From positions 44,091,035 to 44,155,034 of the forward strand of contig NC_134843.1 in assembly GCF_965363235.1 (NCBI RefSeq): a stretch of DNA of 64,000 bases. Direction: 5' to 3'. Under the pieces are notes generated by a model. The model did no database searches, had not been told where the DNA came from, and saw only the letters and a program-made list of their open reading frames with translations. The position numbers and the translations under genes are program-made. Below, piece by piece: positions 46,863-60,356 of this stretch; within the stretch, counting starts at the first letter, position 1; the number at the start of each line of letters is the position of its first letter. The stretch is from Mytilus galloprovincialis (Eukaryota > Mollusca > Bivalvia > Mytilida > Mytilidae).

Positions 46863-49800
46863 GCTTAATTTGGAATTTAGCTCTAATTAAAGTTTTGATA
46901 AAGGGTAAGGATAAATGAAAATGTGGATTGAAATTCAACGAGACAGCCATCCAACTGTAGAAATAAGAGATGATTCGATTTGATTAAAAACTTTTTAGCG
47001 TATTCTTTCTTATTTCAAAGCACTGTAAGAAGGTTCTCCGACATCGTTCTATTGAACTAAGAGCTCACCAAATGTACACTACGTTGTTCCCGACTGTGCT
47101 TTCAATTACCAAAAACAAATGTTTGAATATGCATTTATTTTTTTACTGCTTAAAAGAATTTTACAAAACTTACAAAATTCGGTTAAAAATCAAAGTGAAA
47201 TTTATAGAGGTCGTCTTAACATAAATAAGGAATGAATACACGGAAGCTTAGAAGTCATAAGATGTAGAAGAAAACATAATAAACTGAACATTGTAAATTC
47301 AAAGCTGATTTAAAGCTTTATATCAGTCAAAAGAGGGAGAAAGAATTAAATATAGATAAACAAGTAAAGGTTTTGTTAAATTTACCGAAGAACCTTCTCA
47401 AGCAAAAGCAGATTATGATCAAACGGAGAAAAAAAAATAATCAAAATACATTAATGTTAAAGTGTAGGCAGTAGCTGTATGTTACTGTACTGCATTTGCA
47501 AGAACAGTACTTAAAAAATCAAAATTGCTAATGAATTGATTTAAACATAATAACCCTTTTCATATAACAATGAAAAAATGTTTTGCATTTCTTCCCCATC
47601 TACAAAGATTCATAAAGTTTCAACGAAACTAACTTGTCATATCACAGCTTTTTTTTTTTTTTAAAGAATAGCAGCGCAAACGTAGACTACTCCCAAATAA
47701 AGGACAAACTGTATCAGCGGATATTGGTTAGAAACACAAAGACAGTGAAAACTAGGATACAAAATAGTGTTAATCAACTTCAAATATGAGCCGAAATCCT
47801 CATTCAATTCAATTCCTCTTTTTGTAAATAAAATATGTGCCAGACTGAGAGAGAAACATGTCGACAAGTTAACGAACGTAGCATGCTACGCTCTATTCAG
47901 CCTTTACGTAAACGTACATCTAAAACAAATTTATTTAATCTTTGTCATAGAATTGAATGCTATTTTTTTTTTTTTTTTTTTTATTTATACAAAATGAAAG
48001 GAAGTGACCATGATCATCACATTTTTATTAACAGGAAACACGAAAAAACATATATTGAGTTTATATTTGCAATAAAAAAAAAAACCAATATTCAAATTGT
48101 GGATCTGAAACGTTAACTTTAAACACAAAACTTCGATTGAAATTGACTAGTGAAATGACGGAACCAAATATTCGTCTTTGAGGCTATGAAGGTTAAGTAT
48201 TTATAAAAATAAGAAGACGTGTTATTATTGCCAATGAGACAATTATCCACCAGAGATCAAATGACGTAGAAGATAACTTGTATGAATTGAAAATCTATTG
48301 ATAATTTTGAACATGATACGACAGTTAGTTACAGCAAACCAATTTTAACTGGAGTCTTAAAATAAGAATATATATAAACGAAGACTACGTGACCTTTTAA
48401 GCATATACAAGTCAAGCAAAATTATCCCTGTTCAATAACATTTATCTGTCAAACGTCAACTTAAACGTAAGAGAGGGACAAATATATATTCAACCCATTT
48501 ACGATGACTTTGTGGTCGTAAATATAGTCTAAATTTAGATTTAGTGCTTGTCGCTTTTCCTAATTAGACTGAAAATATCAATGCATTATTGATAGCGAAA
48601 CTAAATTATGATATTTAGTAACTGAAGATAGGGAATATATTTTTGTAATCGTTCATAACTTATAATTGTAATTCAGTATTTACAAACCGGCCAAATTACT
48701 ATTTCTAAATCGCCGTAAATCCAGTGCATGGTTAATTATATTTAAATCGCGAAACACGTATATTTAAGAAACTATATTTTAAGAACCAAGATTTAGTAGA
48801 CAGCCATCCATCGACAGACCATAACACAATTTAATGTAAATTTTGCATGCAAATCTTTCCGTAATGCGTAACTATTTTTTCTTAACTATTGTAATTATTA
48901 TTCAATGCAATGCGACAAGGAAGTCCAATGTGCTGTATAATTTACACATGACGTTTTATTTACACTTTTATTTTGACAAGTACTCTTGAATAATAATGAA
49001 GAAAATATTAAATAAACAGTGGGCCAATGACATGAATTGACATATCTATTTTCTATTATCAAGGTCATTAGATTTATAACAATAACCTTCATTACCATGA
49101 TGTAAAAATAATGGATGAATGCGTAGCAGATTTTGGTTCAGAATTCAATTACAGTTTCATGATATACCCGACAATAAAACTAATTACTAAACCATACGAA
49201 ATACAATACAGAACAATTAAAAAAATATATAGATAACTGCAGATTATTCCGGGGGAAAAAAAGAGGGGCGAAAGATACCAGGGGGACATTCAAACTCACA
49301 TATCGAAAAAAACTGACAACGCCATGGCCAAAAAAGAAAAAAAGACAAACAAAAAAAAATAATAGTACAAACGACACAACATAGAAACCTAAAGCAAAGC
49401 AACACGAACCCCACCAAAAAGTAGAGGTGATCTCAAACTAGGATATCAAAATAGGATCTTTGTACTAGTATTTGTATGTGAAGTAAAATGATACTTTAAA
49501 TCTGATACAGAACTCGTAAAAATGGGCGATTTTATAAAACCGACAGAATTGAAATCTATAGACATGGCAGGACATATTTAAATTGGACTGATAATATTGA
49601 TATTTGTCCAATGATGTATATTTTTTTTAGATTTTGTTTAAATATCGAACCTAAACATGGAAAAAAATATTTGAAAAAAATCTATGTTCAAGAATAATTT
49701 ATTCCTAAATACACATTTGTACGCCGAGGGGTTAACGACATATTAATAAAAACAAGGAATTATATATTTAGATATACAATTCCTTGATAAAACAATTTAC

Positions 49801-50584
49801 ACAAACCCATAAAATAATGTCTTATTAATGTTTATGCTACTTACTAAATCTTATATATCTTGGCAAGTGAAGGAATCCAGTCAATTCAAGTTAAGAGTAT
49901 TTAAAAAAGGTTACAAAATGGTTTTGTAAATTCAATTTACAAATACACTACGTGTCTCTGGTATTTGCTAAATAGTGAGTTGTAAGATTAAAACGGAAAT
50001 AAATTTCGAGTAAAAATTAAAAAAAAAGGAACGAATATGACCGAAAAGAAATAGAAGAAAAGTTATGACAAAACGCTACAAAAGAGATAAAGATTAAACC
50101 CTAGCAGAAACCTGGGAGGGGCGAGAAAAACTCACGTACTCTAAAATGTTTTAAATCGTATTGAAACGAACACATTTTTTGTGTATCAAACAATAGACGG
50201 ATGTACAACGTGGGTCCATCAATCAAAAGTTTGTAGTTTTCATTGTCAGATTTTGTCACATCTACGTAGATATGTTACAATACGATTGTCATTTTATGTA
50301 ATTGATATAAGACTTTTCATTGGACCAATGTTATTTCCCTGTACAGGACACATTTAATAAATACTAGCAGTCTGTGAATATTTCCATATGTTAAATTTGT
50401 TAATAATAATACAGTTCTGCATTTATAATATTTAAAGGTTCAAATAATGTGTGCATTATTTTAGAAATTCGGATTAACCAACCAAAGGTATAGTTTTACA
50501 TTATTTTTATTCATGCTTTATTTGATTAATACAAATAAACTGTGGGTCTAGGGATTTTATTTTGTCTAAGGGCACATATTTGGT
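46862..50584. other. Gene-free stretch before the tyrosinase gene
   Basis: AT-rich. It contains a short R1 copy (48208-48275) and an R3 copy (49250-49410). The open frames present are short, lack splice support and look like chance. Confidence 0.5.
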
Positions 50585-50750
50585 AGTTATTTTTCAAACG
50601 AAAATTATTGACCATGTATAGCTATTTTCAAAACGAAAATTATTGACCATTTAAAGCTATTTTTCAAACAAAATTATTAACCATGTAGCTATTTTTCAAA
50701 CGGAAATTATTTTGATTGTGTAGCTATTTTTTTAAATGGAATTATTGATA
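50585..50750 (+). repeat. Five tandem units of 32-37 bp just upstream of the tyrosinase gene
   Basis: The units read AGCTATTTTTCAAACGAAAA and then TTATTGACCATGT, with small changes. The array ends about 95 bp before the TATA-like box at 50844. Confidence 0.75.
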
Positions 50751-50843
50751 ACTTCTTCTTTCTAAGTAAATGAGAACACAAATGAACTAGCAAATAAAAT
50801 CGAAAAAAAGAATAAAATTAAAAATTGAAAATATAACGCAAGT

Positions 50844-50850
50844 TATATAA
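50844..50850 (+). promoter_or_regulatory. TATA-like box of the tyrosinase gene
   Basis: TATATAA in AGTTATATAAAGC, 50 bp before the ATG. The ATG is also preceded directly by TTTTCAATTTCAG, a good splice acceptor, so a distant non-coding first exon is the alternative. Confidence 0.4.
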
Positions 50851-50893
50851 AGCAACAAAATACATCTAATATTTAACCTTTTTTCAATTTCAG

Positions 50894-53800
50894 ATGCGAT
50901 TCTTTATACATGAAATCTGTGTGTGTATATGTATATGGCTGCCATATGCTTTTTCTAAAGTAGAACAAATTGACTACCCTGTTAAATTAGCACGTTGTTA
51001 CAACGGTTTCTACAATAAGACTACAGTAGCCAGGAGTGTGGGATACAGTATCCACTTTTCTTGTTATCATGAATACAGACTTAAAACATCAACCGACAGA
51101 AAATACAAGGGAAAACTGCTTGGTCTTAAAAATAACGCGTATCTTAAGGGAAATATGGACGGAGTAGAATCTAACCTTAGAGCAAAGCGACAAGCTGAAG
51201 GTCAGGGAAAGCCCCCCAGAAGACAGAGAAAAGAAATAAGAATGATGACTGACGAAGAACGAGAAAAATACTTTAATGCAATTACAACATTGAAATCCAC
51301 AAATGTGAGTAGTCTGCACATTCTTGACATTGTTAAAGTACTTCGATTTAAGAATTGCAGGATATGAAAATTTTCCACATTATCACACAACTTAACTGTC
51401 TTAAAATGCCATGCTTTCTTTTTATTTGTATAATACTAGAAATTAATCATGTCAATAAACGCACTTCCATGCGAATTAATGGACTGTTCAAATCAAAGAA
51501 AATGCTGGAAAAATAATGCTTAAGAAAAAGAAAACCTGAGCTCAGCTAACAACACCAGCATCATTTTCTTCGCTAAGATGCGAACACAAAAGTTCAAAGA
51601 AAGCTGGACCCTATGTTTAAATAAAAATAAGTATATCAGAATCCTTATAGTATAGGAAAATAGGGAAATATTGTATAATTGCCAAATACCTTTTGTTTTA
51701 CAGTTTAATTCGAATCATTCGTGTTTCCCTCATTTTGTCTTTAAAAGTTGTTTGTTAGAAAATAAGGTTTTATCATTCATATACATGCATGTATAGCTTG
51801 TTGTTCAATGTGAGCCAAGGCTCCGTGTTGAAGGCCATACATTGACCTATAATGGTTTACTTTTATAAATTGTTATTTGGATGGAGAGTTGTCTCATTGG
51901 CACTCACACCACATCTTTCTATATCTATGAATATAATTAAATATATGATCAAACATTATATCATCTTTATAGGAACAAGTCGACAACGAATCAATCAGTC
52001 GTTTCGGTTTGTTGGCAGCTTTTCATTCTGGTGAACAGTTGGGGGCTCATGGTGGATGTGGATTTGGCCCGTGGCACAGAGCTTTCTTGATAATGTACGT
52101 ATGATAATCTTTGCTGAATATTATGATCCACTTAGCTTAGTAAAATTTAATATGAAATTATGTTGATTGATTTACAATACAACTGTTTGAAGTGCATTAA
52201 AAAAATTAATTTGTTCAATTAAAATGCATAGATGGACTCACATGATTTGATGCTTCAGATTACAGTATTCAAATGTAAAAGTATTTTGATGTACAAGTAT
52301 TTGTTCAAGACTTAAAAAAAAACCCGACTACTAAAGATAACCGAACAATCAATGTCAATAAGCTCATATAAAATAACTATATACAGCATGTTACTCCAAC
52401 TTTACCAATTGGTTTTTGTTTGCAAAATTAAAGGGCTTATTTACCCTAGTTTTAAAAAAGACAGTTCAAGTGTTGATTTGAAGTAAAAATAAAATATTTC
52501 TTACTGATATTTTTTAGGTATGAACAGGCTATGATGCAAGTTGATCCTACCGTTACGCTTCCTTATTGGGATTCAACTCTCGACTTCTATATGGAAGACG
52601 CTACACAGTCTATCTTATGGACTGACAAATTTATGGGAAATGGAGATGGATTAGTTACAACAGGTCCATTCAAAAACTGGGAAACTGCTGTTGGACCTTT
52701 AACAAGAAATATTGGAGTTTCTGGAAAACTTTACAGCGAAGAAGACTTTTTAAATGTCACGTCAAGGACAAGATATGGAGAAATTTGTGGAGATGAAGCA
52801 TTACCCGAGCATGACATGGAGTTTTTACACGGACCTCCTCATGTTTGGATTGATGGTCAGATGGGAATTATTGAGACAGCTGCCCATGATCCTATCTTTT
52901 TTATGCATCATGCCTTTGTGGATCTTATATGGGAAAAGTTTAGAGACAACCAAAGACGGAATGGAATAGACCCTCAGGTAGATTATCCTGCCGAATTCTT
53001 TGGAGATATATTTCATGCACCAGAGGAGGCAATGGGGATCGGAAGTATGACAATGAGAGATGGTTTGGACGACAAATTTACTAGAGACATATATGAGTAT
53101 GCTCCTCGACCAACTTGTAGTAGAAATAATCAGGATTGTGGCTCTAAATATATAAAGTGTGTTGATGTAGCTGGTGCATTTAGGTGTGTGTCAAAAACAC
53201 TGGAAGAATATGAAGATGACATGGCAACTGGAGGAGGAAATACTGGTGGAGGAAATACTGGTGGAGGAAATACTGGTGGTGGAAACACAGGAGGTGGAAA
53301 CACTGGTGGTGGAAACACTGGTGGTGGAAACACCGGAGGAGGAAACACCGGAGGAGGAAACACAGGAGACGGCAGCTGTCCAACTCCAAAGCCACATGTA
53401 CCAAAACCACCAAAAGTAAAGCCTACATTGCACAAACCTGTACAAAACAACTTTTGTGTAAATGGTAAAAGTGACACAAGAGAATGGGTTTATTTACCAA
53501 TTAGAGTAACATATCAACGGCCACCAGATTTCACCAATTATGGATCTTACCCAATTCGTAATGGAAAGCAGGCATCAAAATCAGATATCTATGCTCCATC
53601 TGGATATTCAGCTATGAACAAATACATAAGACCAGGTAGACCAGAAAACTATGGAAATTGTAAAAGTTCCACTAGCGGTGCAGGTGAAATGTACATACAA
53701 TCTGATGGACTTAATTATGATGGGACATATAGGGAGTATGCAGTTATTGATCATCGTTTAGCTATATCCATGTCAGTTGCATATGTTGCGGTGAAGAAAC

Positions 53801-55102
53801 CAGAAATCCACGATCCATCTGATGTCGTAATTTCTGCTTTTGATTCATGTGGGAGAGTGTGTCATGCTACGTGTCTAATCCCGGGTACTGATTACTACAG
53901 ACCGTGTTCTGGTGCATTAAGAATTTCCGATGTTCCACGTTTCCCAAAAATGTATGGTGGAAATTTTGGAAATTCTGTTATGAACGTTTGGAATTACACA
54001 TCTTCTGCATCATGTCCACAATTCAACATTGATCAAATATACGTCTCTTTCTTCTGTGATTACAGTAACAGGTGGCCTTGGGAACATGCACGTAAACAGA
54101 ACCTCCCTCCACCACCACCAAAACGTAGACCCTCAGTAGACAATCAACCAAAAGGACCACGTGTAGCAAATACACAAACTGATGCTAGCTTGTCATTGCC
54201 CCAAACACCTCAAAAACAAAGTAAGTATTATATTGACAAGTAATATCATGGAACAGCTTTGTGTACTCCTTCTGTAATAAAAAGGGATGACAAAAAACAC
54301 AATTTCATGTTCTTGTACGATGGACACAGCTAAAACGTGCAATAAAACCATACTACACCTGCACAGATTTAAACTACATGTATATATTCTTTGTAAACAA
54401 AAGATGTTTTAAAATCTACAAATAAGATTTATCCACTACAACTTATGCTTAATAAACCAAGTTTAATTGTGACCGAAGTTCCTTTAACTGAAGAACATAA
54501 AAAAAAAAAATCATTACAGCAATCATCGCACCATTGATAAATAGGATAAACATTACTTTGATAACTTAACTTTCCTTAATGATTGTGTTCGTTGGCTCCG
54601 TTTTATGGATAGTTGCTTCGATATGCGACAGTTTGCAGTGACATCTCAGATTTCAAATTTCCAACTATTTGTTTATAAGCATGGCTTCACTCAAAATTGA
54701 CTCAATATACTTTTATCTGTTGTTTTTTTTTTTTTAAATCTTTTAGTTCTGATGGAAGTAATTCCTAAAAAAACGTATTAATGCATTTATGTTACTGGTT
54801 CTTTCTAAAGTTATGCATACTCTAAAATTGTATTTAATGGGTATCTTATTTTTGTTTCAGAATGTGCAATTAGAGGATGCATGATTGAACGTGATGATTG
54901 CAGAGCACCTTGTGAAAATTTGGTCAATTATCCATGTGTAAACAAATGTAATACATTTGCAAGATGTTTTTACAAGAAATACTATATACAAACTTGTAGT
55001 TATGGACATTATGATATTACAGAAGGAAAATGCCAACGCGGCAAAGGCCACTGTACAGACGAAGAATATAACAGCGGAAGTAGAGGCAGGTTTTCTGGGT
55101 AG
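50894..55102 (+). CDS. Secreted molluscan tyrosinase, 4 exons, 825 aa
   Basis: Exons: 50894-51304, 51973-52094, 52518-54220, 54861-55102. All are GT-AG and in phase. Type-3 copper oxidase: oxidises tyrosine and DOPA, and in molluscs acts in shell periostracum, shell matrix or byssus. Residues 1-21 are a signal peptide. RAKR (96-99) is a furin-type site before the core. Copper A: His155, His163 and His172 (AAFHSG, GAHGG, GPWHR). Then LPYWDS. Copper B: His282 and His286 (HGPPHVW) and the His308-309 pair (FFMHHAFVD). Next come a short Cys-rich piece (DCGSKYIKC), nine GGGNT repeats (about 416-460), a conserved molluscan C-terminal domain to about 730, a proline- and lysine-rich stretch, and a ten-cysteine module in exon 4. 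All copper ligands are present, so it looks active. AATAAA lies at 55193. Confidence 0.92.
51795..51935 (-). repeat. Interspersed repeat R1 in tyrosinase intron 1
   Basis: Complement of the R1 cores: GTGAGCCAAGGCTCCGTG, GAAGGCCATACATTGACC, GGAGAGTTGTCTCATTGGC. It lies about 40 bp before the exon 2 acceptor. Confidence 0.7.
53230..53364 (+). repeat. Nine GGGNT codon repeats in the tyrosinase exon 3
   Basis: Period 15 bp: GG(A/T)GG(A/T)GGAAA(T/C)AC(T/C/A). All nine repeats keep the protein GGGNT while third positions differ, so the peptide rather than the DNA is conserved. It is likely a flexible glycine linker between the copper domain and the C-terminal domain. Confidence 0.9.
54861..55102 (+). 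CDS. Tyrosinase exon 4: ten-cysteine C-terminal module
   Basis: The acceptor TTTGTTTCAG joins in phase 1 to exon 3 and gives K-CAIRGCMIERDDC and so on. Ten cysteines in about 64 residues (C-x4-C-x6-C-x3-C-x7-C-x3-C...), aromatic-rich near the end. It resembles small extracellular disulfide or chitin-binding-like modules, but I could not name the family. Confidence 0.8.
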
Positions 55103-55192
55103 TTTGGAGAATTAACACACATAGGATATATATATGATCATATAAAGCAATTCTATTACTAATTTGGTATAAAATCCAAGAGAGTCTTTGAG

Positions 55193-55198
55193 AATAAA
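55193..55198 (+). terminator. Polyadenylation signal after tyrosinase exon 4
   Basis: AATAAA 91 bp past the stop. A further CAATAAAATG lies near 56096. Confidence 0.5.
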
Positions 55199-58100
55199 TA
55201 ATTTACCTTTTTTATCATATTGTGTCCATTTCAAGAACAAGAACGCAAAACTAGCCTATTTGATCAATATGAGAAAAAGTCACAAATGTGGACAATATTT
55301 TCAATTACATTCTGCATTGTTCACATGTAAGTTTTACAAGCCCGAGATCTAGCAATGGAAATCTTATCTGACAAAGAGGTGGACATTTTGTTTGAATAAA
55401 AATGGATTGAGAGATGATTTAAAATTTTAATCAGAGTGTTTGTTTGCACAAATAAAAGATGTTTTTTATGATCAAATATATTCTACCTTTTAACAAGTCC
55501 TTATGTGACAAGGCTAACAAGTTGGAACGATTATTGTTTGCATGTGTTTTTATTAACTCGTTTTTTATACTATTTGTGACATTGCAAAAAGGGTTATCCA
55601 GCTACCTAAAACATGATTCAATGTAACAAAATATCAAGAGAAATCCTTAATAATTGTCTAATGAGGATAACCCTTTTTGAACATGTTTGTATTAAACGCA
55701 TGGTTATGATGGTTGTATTAAGAATGAATGTTCGAAACAATGTTGTATGCATTTTACTCGATACTTAAGACAAAAAAAATGTATTTTGTGGCATTGCTAC
55801 ACATGTATCACTCGAATTGCGATTCTAAACTTAAAGCAAATGTCAAACGAGGATCATTTTTAATTCGAATTGTTGTCTGACATCGAGGGAAGATTTGTCT
55901 CTATCAAAGAAGGTCCTGTGGTATATCTGTGAATTATCAAAGTTCTAAATGTATCAGATGTTATATGTAAACCACAAAAGACTATACAAGTGAAATGTCT
56001 CTTTGGACAATGTGCAATAATGTAAATGTAAATACTTATTTATTTTAATGTGTTTTATATAATAAATGTTTTACAAGTTTTGTATTGTTAATTCTCAATA
56101 AAATGTATAAACTAGAATTTAGAATTTTTAAAAGATACAAGGGTTTGGAAAAGAATATGTTCTTTGAAAAGAGAAATTTGAAGTCTAGTTAAAACAAAGT
56201 AAATATAGACTTAACACGATGGTATCCAGCAAAAAAGTCTTAACACGTCGCCCACTTTAGTGAACACGGCGTATTTGTGACATTGAGACGTATTTTCGAA
56301 ATGCAAAGGATTTTCAACCCCAGGAATAATATTACCTAAGCAGTATTTGTCAAAACCTTTCGAAATTTCGGGTCTTCAATGCTTTTCAACTTTGTACCTT
56401 ATTTGTCCTCTTTTACCTTTTTTCGAGCGTCACTGTTGAGTCTTTTGTAGACGAAACGAACAGACGCGTACACAATTTTAATCCTGGTATTTATGATGAG
56501 TTTATCTCTGGTTTTATAAGAGCCTTTGGATTCACAATCACGGTTTCCAGCCATTTCTTTTTATCACGTAAATAATATTTTTTTCCTGGCAACATTTTTA
56601 TTTTCAATTATACTCGATGATTAAACCAGAAAAAAACACCGCTTTTTGAATTTTGAATTTTAAATTTGTATATTTTGGATTTTATTTTCAACTTATTTTC
56701 AAAACATTTCTAGCTCCTTATACAGGCTAAACACGAAAAAATTGCTTCGTACATGTGATCATATATTTTTATTTAAACATGTTCATTTAACTAGATGTAC
56801 CTAATATTAATATATTTTGACTTCAGATAAATTTCCAAATTAAGCATTAAAAATGTAATGAATCATAACGTACAATTATCCTGACTTTAGACGTTATTTT
56901 TTTATTATTTTTCAACTCTTGTATCTTTTAGAAGCAATACATCACATGTAATATCAACAACAGTCAGATGTCTTAAGTGTTCCACTACTTTTTAATTTCG
57001 TTATATCCATACGAAGAAGAAAAAATTATTCTCAATATCTATTTCTTATCCGAAATGTGGTTTTTGAAAAAAATTTTGTAGCATTTGTTTGATTGATAAC
57101 TTTAAGAAAATAAATGTTAAAACAAATCTGAATTTCTAACCGGGAAAATAATACATGATAATGAAGTAATTCATAACACATAAAGTAGTATGGGGGTCTT
57201 GTACAATAGCAATAGGTCTAGAATTTTAATAAAGTCAGTAAAATTCGATAGAGGAATGCAATTTGATAATAATTATTTTCATTTAAATTAGCAATCTGAT
57301 GTGAATCCATTTAATAATTTTATCAGTACGTACAAAAGCAGATTTTGCTCTCTCGATTTTCATGTTTTAGTAACTAAGCGACCTAGGGTGGTTTGTTGGA
57401 ATTGTCCTATTTTATGAAGGAACCGATCGGATTTTTTCTATTACCCCTTTACACCTGAATTTCAAGTTTTGTATTTTAATAATGATTTATGTGTAATAAC
57501 ACACTATAAACATATTTTATCATTGTCTTCAAAAAAATAACCAGTAGCTTTTATTGACCTCAACAGTTAAAATTTCATAACGTCTAAAAAAAGTATTTGA
57601 CAATTTTATAAGAAAATGTGTTTTAATATGAAATAAAAAGCAGCATTTTCGACTAGTGACACAATTTTAACCTCGACTACAAAACCTGTATCAGATTTAA
57701 CACAATTGTATACAACTTTGAGTAAAGTTGCTGTTTTGCAGAAATATCTTTAAAATGCATTTTTTTCATTGAAACATATTGTGTTACGTGTAAAATCAAA
57801 TCATTCTATCATCCAAAAAAATGTTGAGCTAGTATGAGTTTTTTTGATAGTAATAGCCTTGTTTTTGTTTCATGTGGGTTTTTCAATATTTTTTTTTAGC
57901 GCGGTCACCTCGGTACTCTTCCAATCTTAAGGTGTAACATTATAATATTACACAAGTAATTAGTACGCATTGGTGGTTGGTGTTACCTATATCTCTGACA
58001 CTTAAGTTCTAAATGTAGAAAAGGTTGTTCATCATTTTAAACTAACAAAGGCTGTAGTCTACTACAAAATGATTTACAGTTTGAATGGTAATTATGATCT

Positions 58101-60356
58101 GTCTTCAATGTGTTTCTTGCAATATAAGGTAGACATTTGACTGAATATGATTAATACGTATACTTTTTTATTGTACTGTCTCCTCAAATATATAATAGTG
58201 TTATAAATGTCAGAGTTAAAATAGAATGTAAAATGCATATGGTATATTCAATACCACAAAGCGGGAACCTCTGAATGATAACAAGGAAATAAGCTATTTA
58301 CTGTCATAGCTCTGTATTGACGTCACTCAATGCAATAGGTATTCACCAGGGATGACCGATGTCTCCCGGAGTATTACACAAAGTTCAATAAACTATTGTT
58401 TCTGTCACTGTACGAACGTCACAACAAGCTACAACATTTAATGAACCTTTACCAAAAGTTTTTATTAATTGGCCACCTTGAATCAAATAAACAAAATATA
58501 TGTTTAATTAGCGAGAATCACAATGTAAAAAGTGTAAATAAACAACAACAACTTAATTCTTTTATGATAAAATACGAAACTGACTGTATATAATTCGTTA
58601 TGAGGCATTTGCACAGTTTTTTTGACAAAATGCTGTTGAATATCATAAACTAAAAATTGTATTTGACAGTGATAGTAGTTATCATGTCAATAAGTTAAAT
58701 AAAATCAAACATTTACTTGACAAACTCCATTCGCTATTATCTTGAAAGGTGTAAATCTTTTAATTTTCACTGTCATAACATATTATTTTTTAATATTATT
58801 TTCAATTTTTGGTTGCAACGATTATCACTATTACTACAAATCAAAGGGAACAAATTAAACTTAATTCGTCAGTAGCAAAAAAAAATATCAGAAATACTTT
58901 GAATTAGATACTCTTCTTACTCATTATCAATATTTTACTGATTTATAAAGATACTACTCAAATCATATTCAACATTTCATTTGGAACAAATTATTTATTT
59001 ACTGACCATTAATTTCCAATCTGTTGTATTTTAATGATTAAATGTGCAGTTTATATTAAATGTAATTTATATGATTTTAAAGAAACAGAGTAAATCATGT
59101 CCAAAGTTAGGATCGTACTACATGATTGATGGACATATTATGTGTTTTATTTTGCAATTCACCAATTAAGTCGTAATTTACGCATATTTACTACATGGAA
59201 TTGACTGCATATGCTTAACTCAATTAGAAATATATTATCTAATTTACCAAGCATTTTGTTTTTATTTTCCGTCTGTAAATCGAATAAGAAAAATGCATTT
59301 AAAAAAAATGAAATGAAAGTAAAATAATATATATCTTTGATGAGTTGTACGCCCGTTGACTATGTATTCATCTTGATAGTTATATTCCATTCTTTATATA
59401 CTTTATAAAACTCGCATTCTAAGGTATGAAAATCTCGATAGGGATACACATTGTCTACAAAGTAGGTGATGGTTGTGTTTGTGGTGGTGTTGGTAGTAGT
59501 GGTAATGGAGGAATCGGAGGTGTTTGATTGATTTAAACTACAAATTAATAAAGTTGTCTTATTCAATTAACCGCAATGCGGAAAGTATTCGTTATCAAAT
59601 AAGTAGAGAAATATGATATTCTACCACTTTTCAATGTAACAATATTTTTCACTTTCGATGGTTTTCGCATTGTAAACTGTCTCAAGTGGATCTTAATCAG
59701 CAGGTTGATATGTGTTAATCAATATATCTACACAGTTTTAAATGGACCCTTTTTGTATATATAATCTGTTTGAAGATTTTTCGTAAGCATTTTCTTTTAA
59801 TGTTTTGACATATTTTTTCTTATTTAAGGCATAAATTTTCTTATTCATTCAAAATTACAATAACATCCTGAAATTAGATAAACATCCTATATAAACTTCA
59901 ATGATTGTTATATTGCATGGATGAAAGCAAGAAAGCATTGAATTAGGGAAAATAAGTCAAAATATAAAAGAATGTTTCAAATAAAAAAGAAAAGGAATGC
60001 AAATGATAATTGAAAAAAAAGTTTTAACATTAAAGAATATTTTATTAGAATTAAACAACAAAAAGGTAGACAAAAAATATATAAAAGGGGGTTCTTTCTA
60101 CCCTGAGCTGCTGGCCGAATAATACCAAATATTCAGAAAGTTTCATTATAGGTACACAAGATACGTCTGATACTTAAGTTTAGTATTACTGATATACCTT
60201 TTATGTTTTTTCTCTTTGGGAAATAACACTTTTTTTTTATAACGACATGTAGTTTTTGACTGCTGTATAAAATGACAAAATTTTTATGAACAAATATATT
60301 ATTAAACTTCAAAAAAGGAACAAGTGGATAACAGATTGTTTTCTTTTCTATTACAG
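55199..60356. other. Gene-free stretch after the tyrosinase gene
   Basis: AT-rich. It holds the hammerhead-like repeat at 56340-56520 and a full CRE-type palindrome TGACGTCA at 58319-58326. At 59360-59540 (minus strand) there is a Thr-rich open frame after a TTTGTAG, too weak to call an exon. Confidence 0.5.
56340..56520 (+). repeat. Interspersed repeat with decayed hammerhead-ribozyme-like core
   Basis: GAGCGTCACTGTTGAGTC, then TTTTGTA, then GACGAAACGAACAG (56425-56463). This matches the hammerhead layout CTGATGAG - stem II (GTC/GAC) - CGAAAC with one core change (CTGTTGA). The same repeat, further decayed, is at 42890-43010 (CGTCACTGACGATTC). Its right-hand part (TTTTAATCCTGGTATTTATG) has a relative at 60818-60852. 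Confidence 0.5.

Noticed and set aside
53130-53477. Minus-strand open frames of Pro, Val and Phe repeats
   Set aside because: They are shadows of the GGGNT codons of the tyrosinase exon.
57918-57945. Short palindrome GTGTAA...TTACAC
   Set aside because: A single 6-bp stem in AT-rich DNA, expected by chance, with no element ends around it.
59360-59566. Minus-strand Thr-rich frame after TTTGTAG, possible terminal exon
   Set aside because: Short, low complexity, no partner exon found and no nearby AATAAA.
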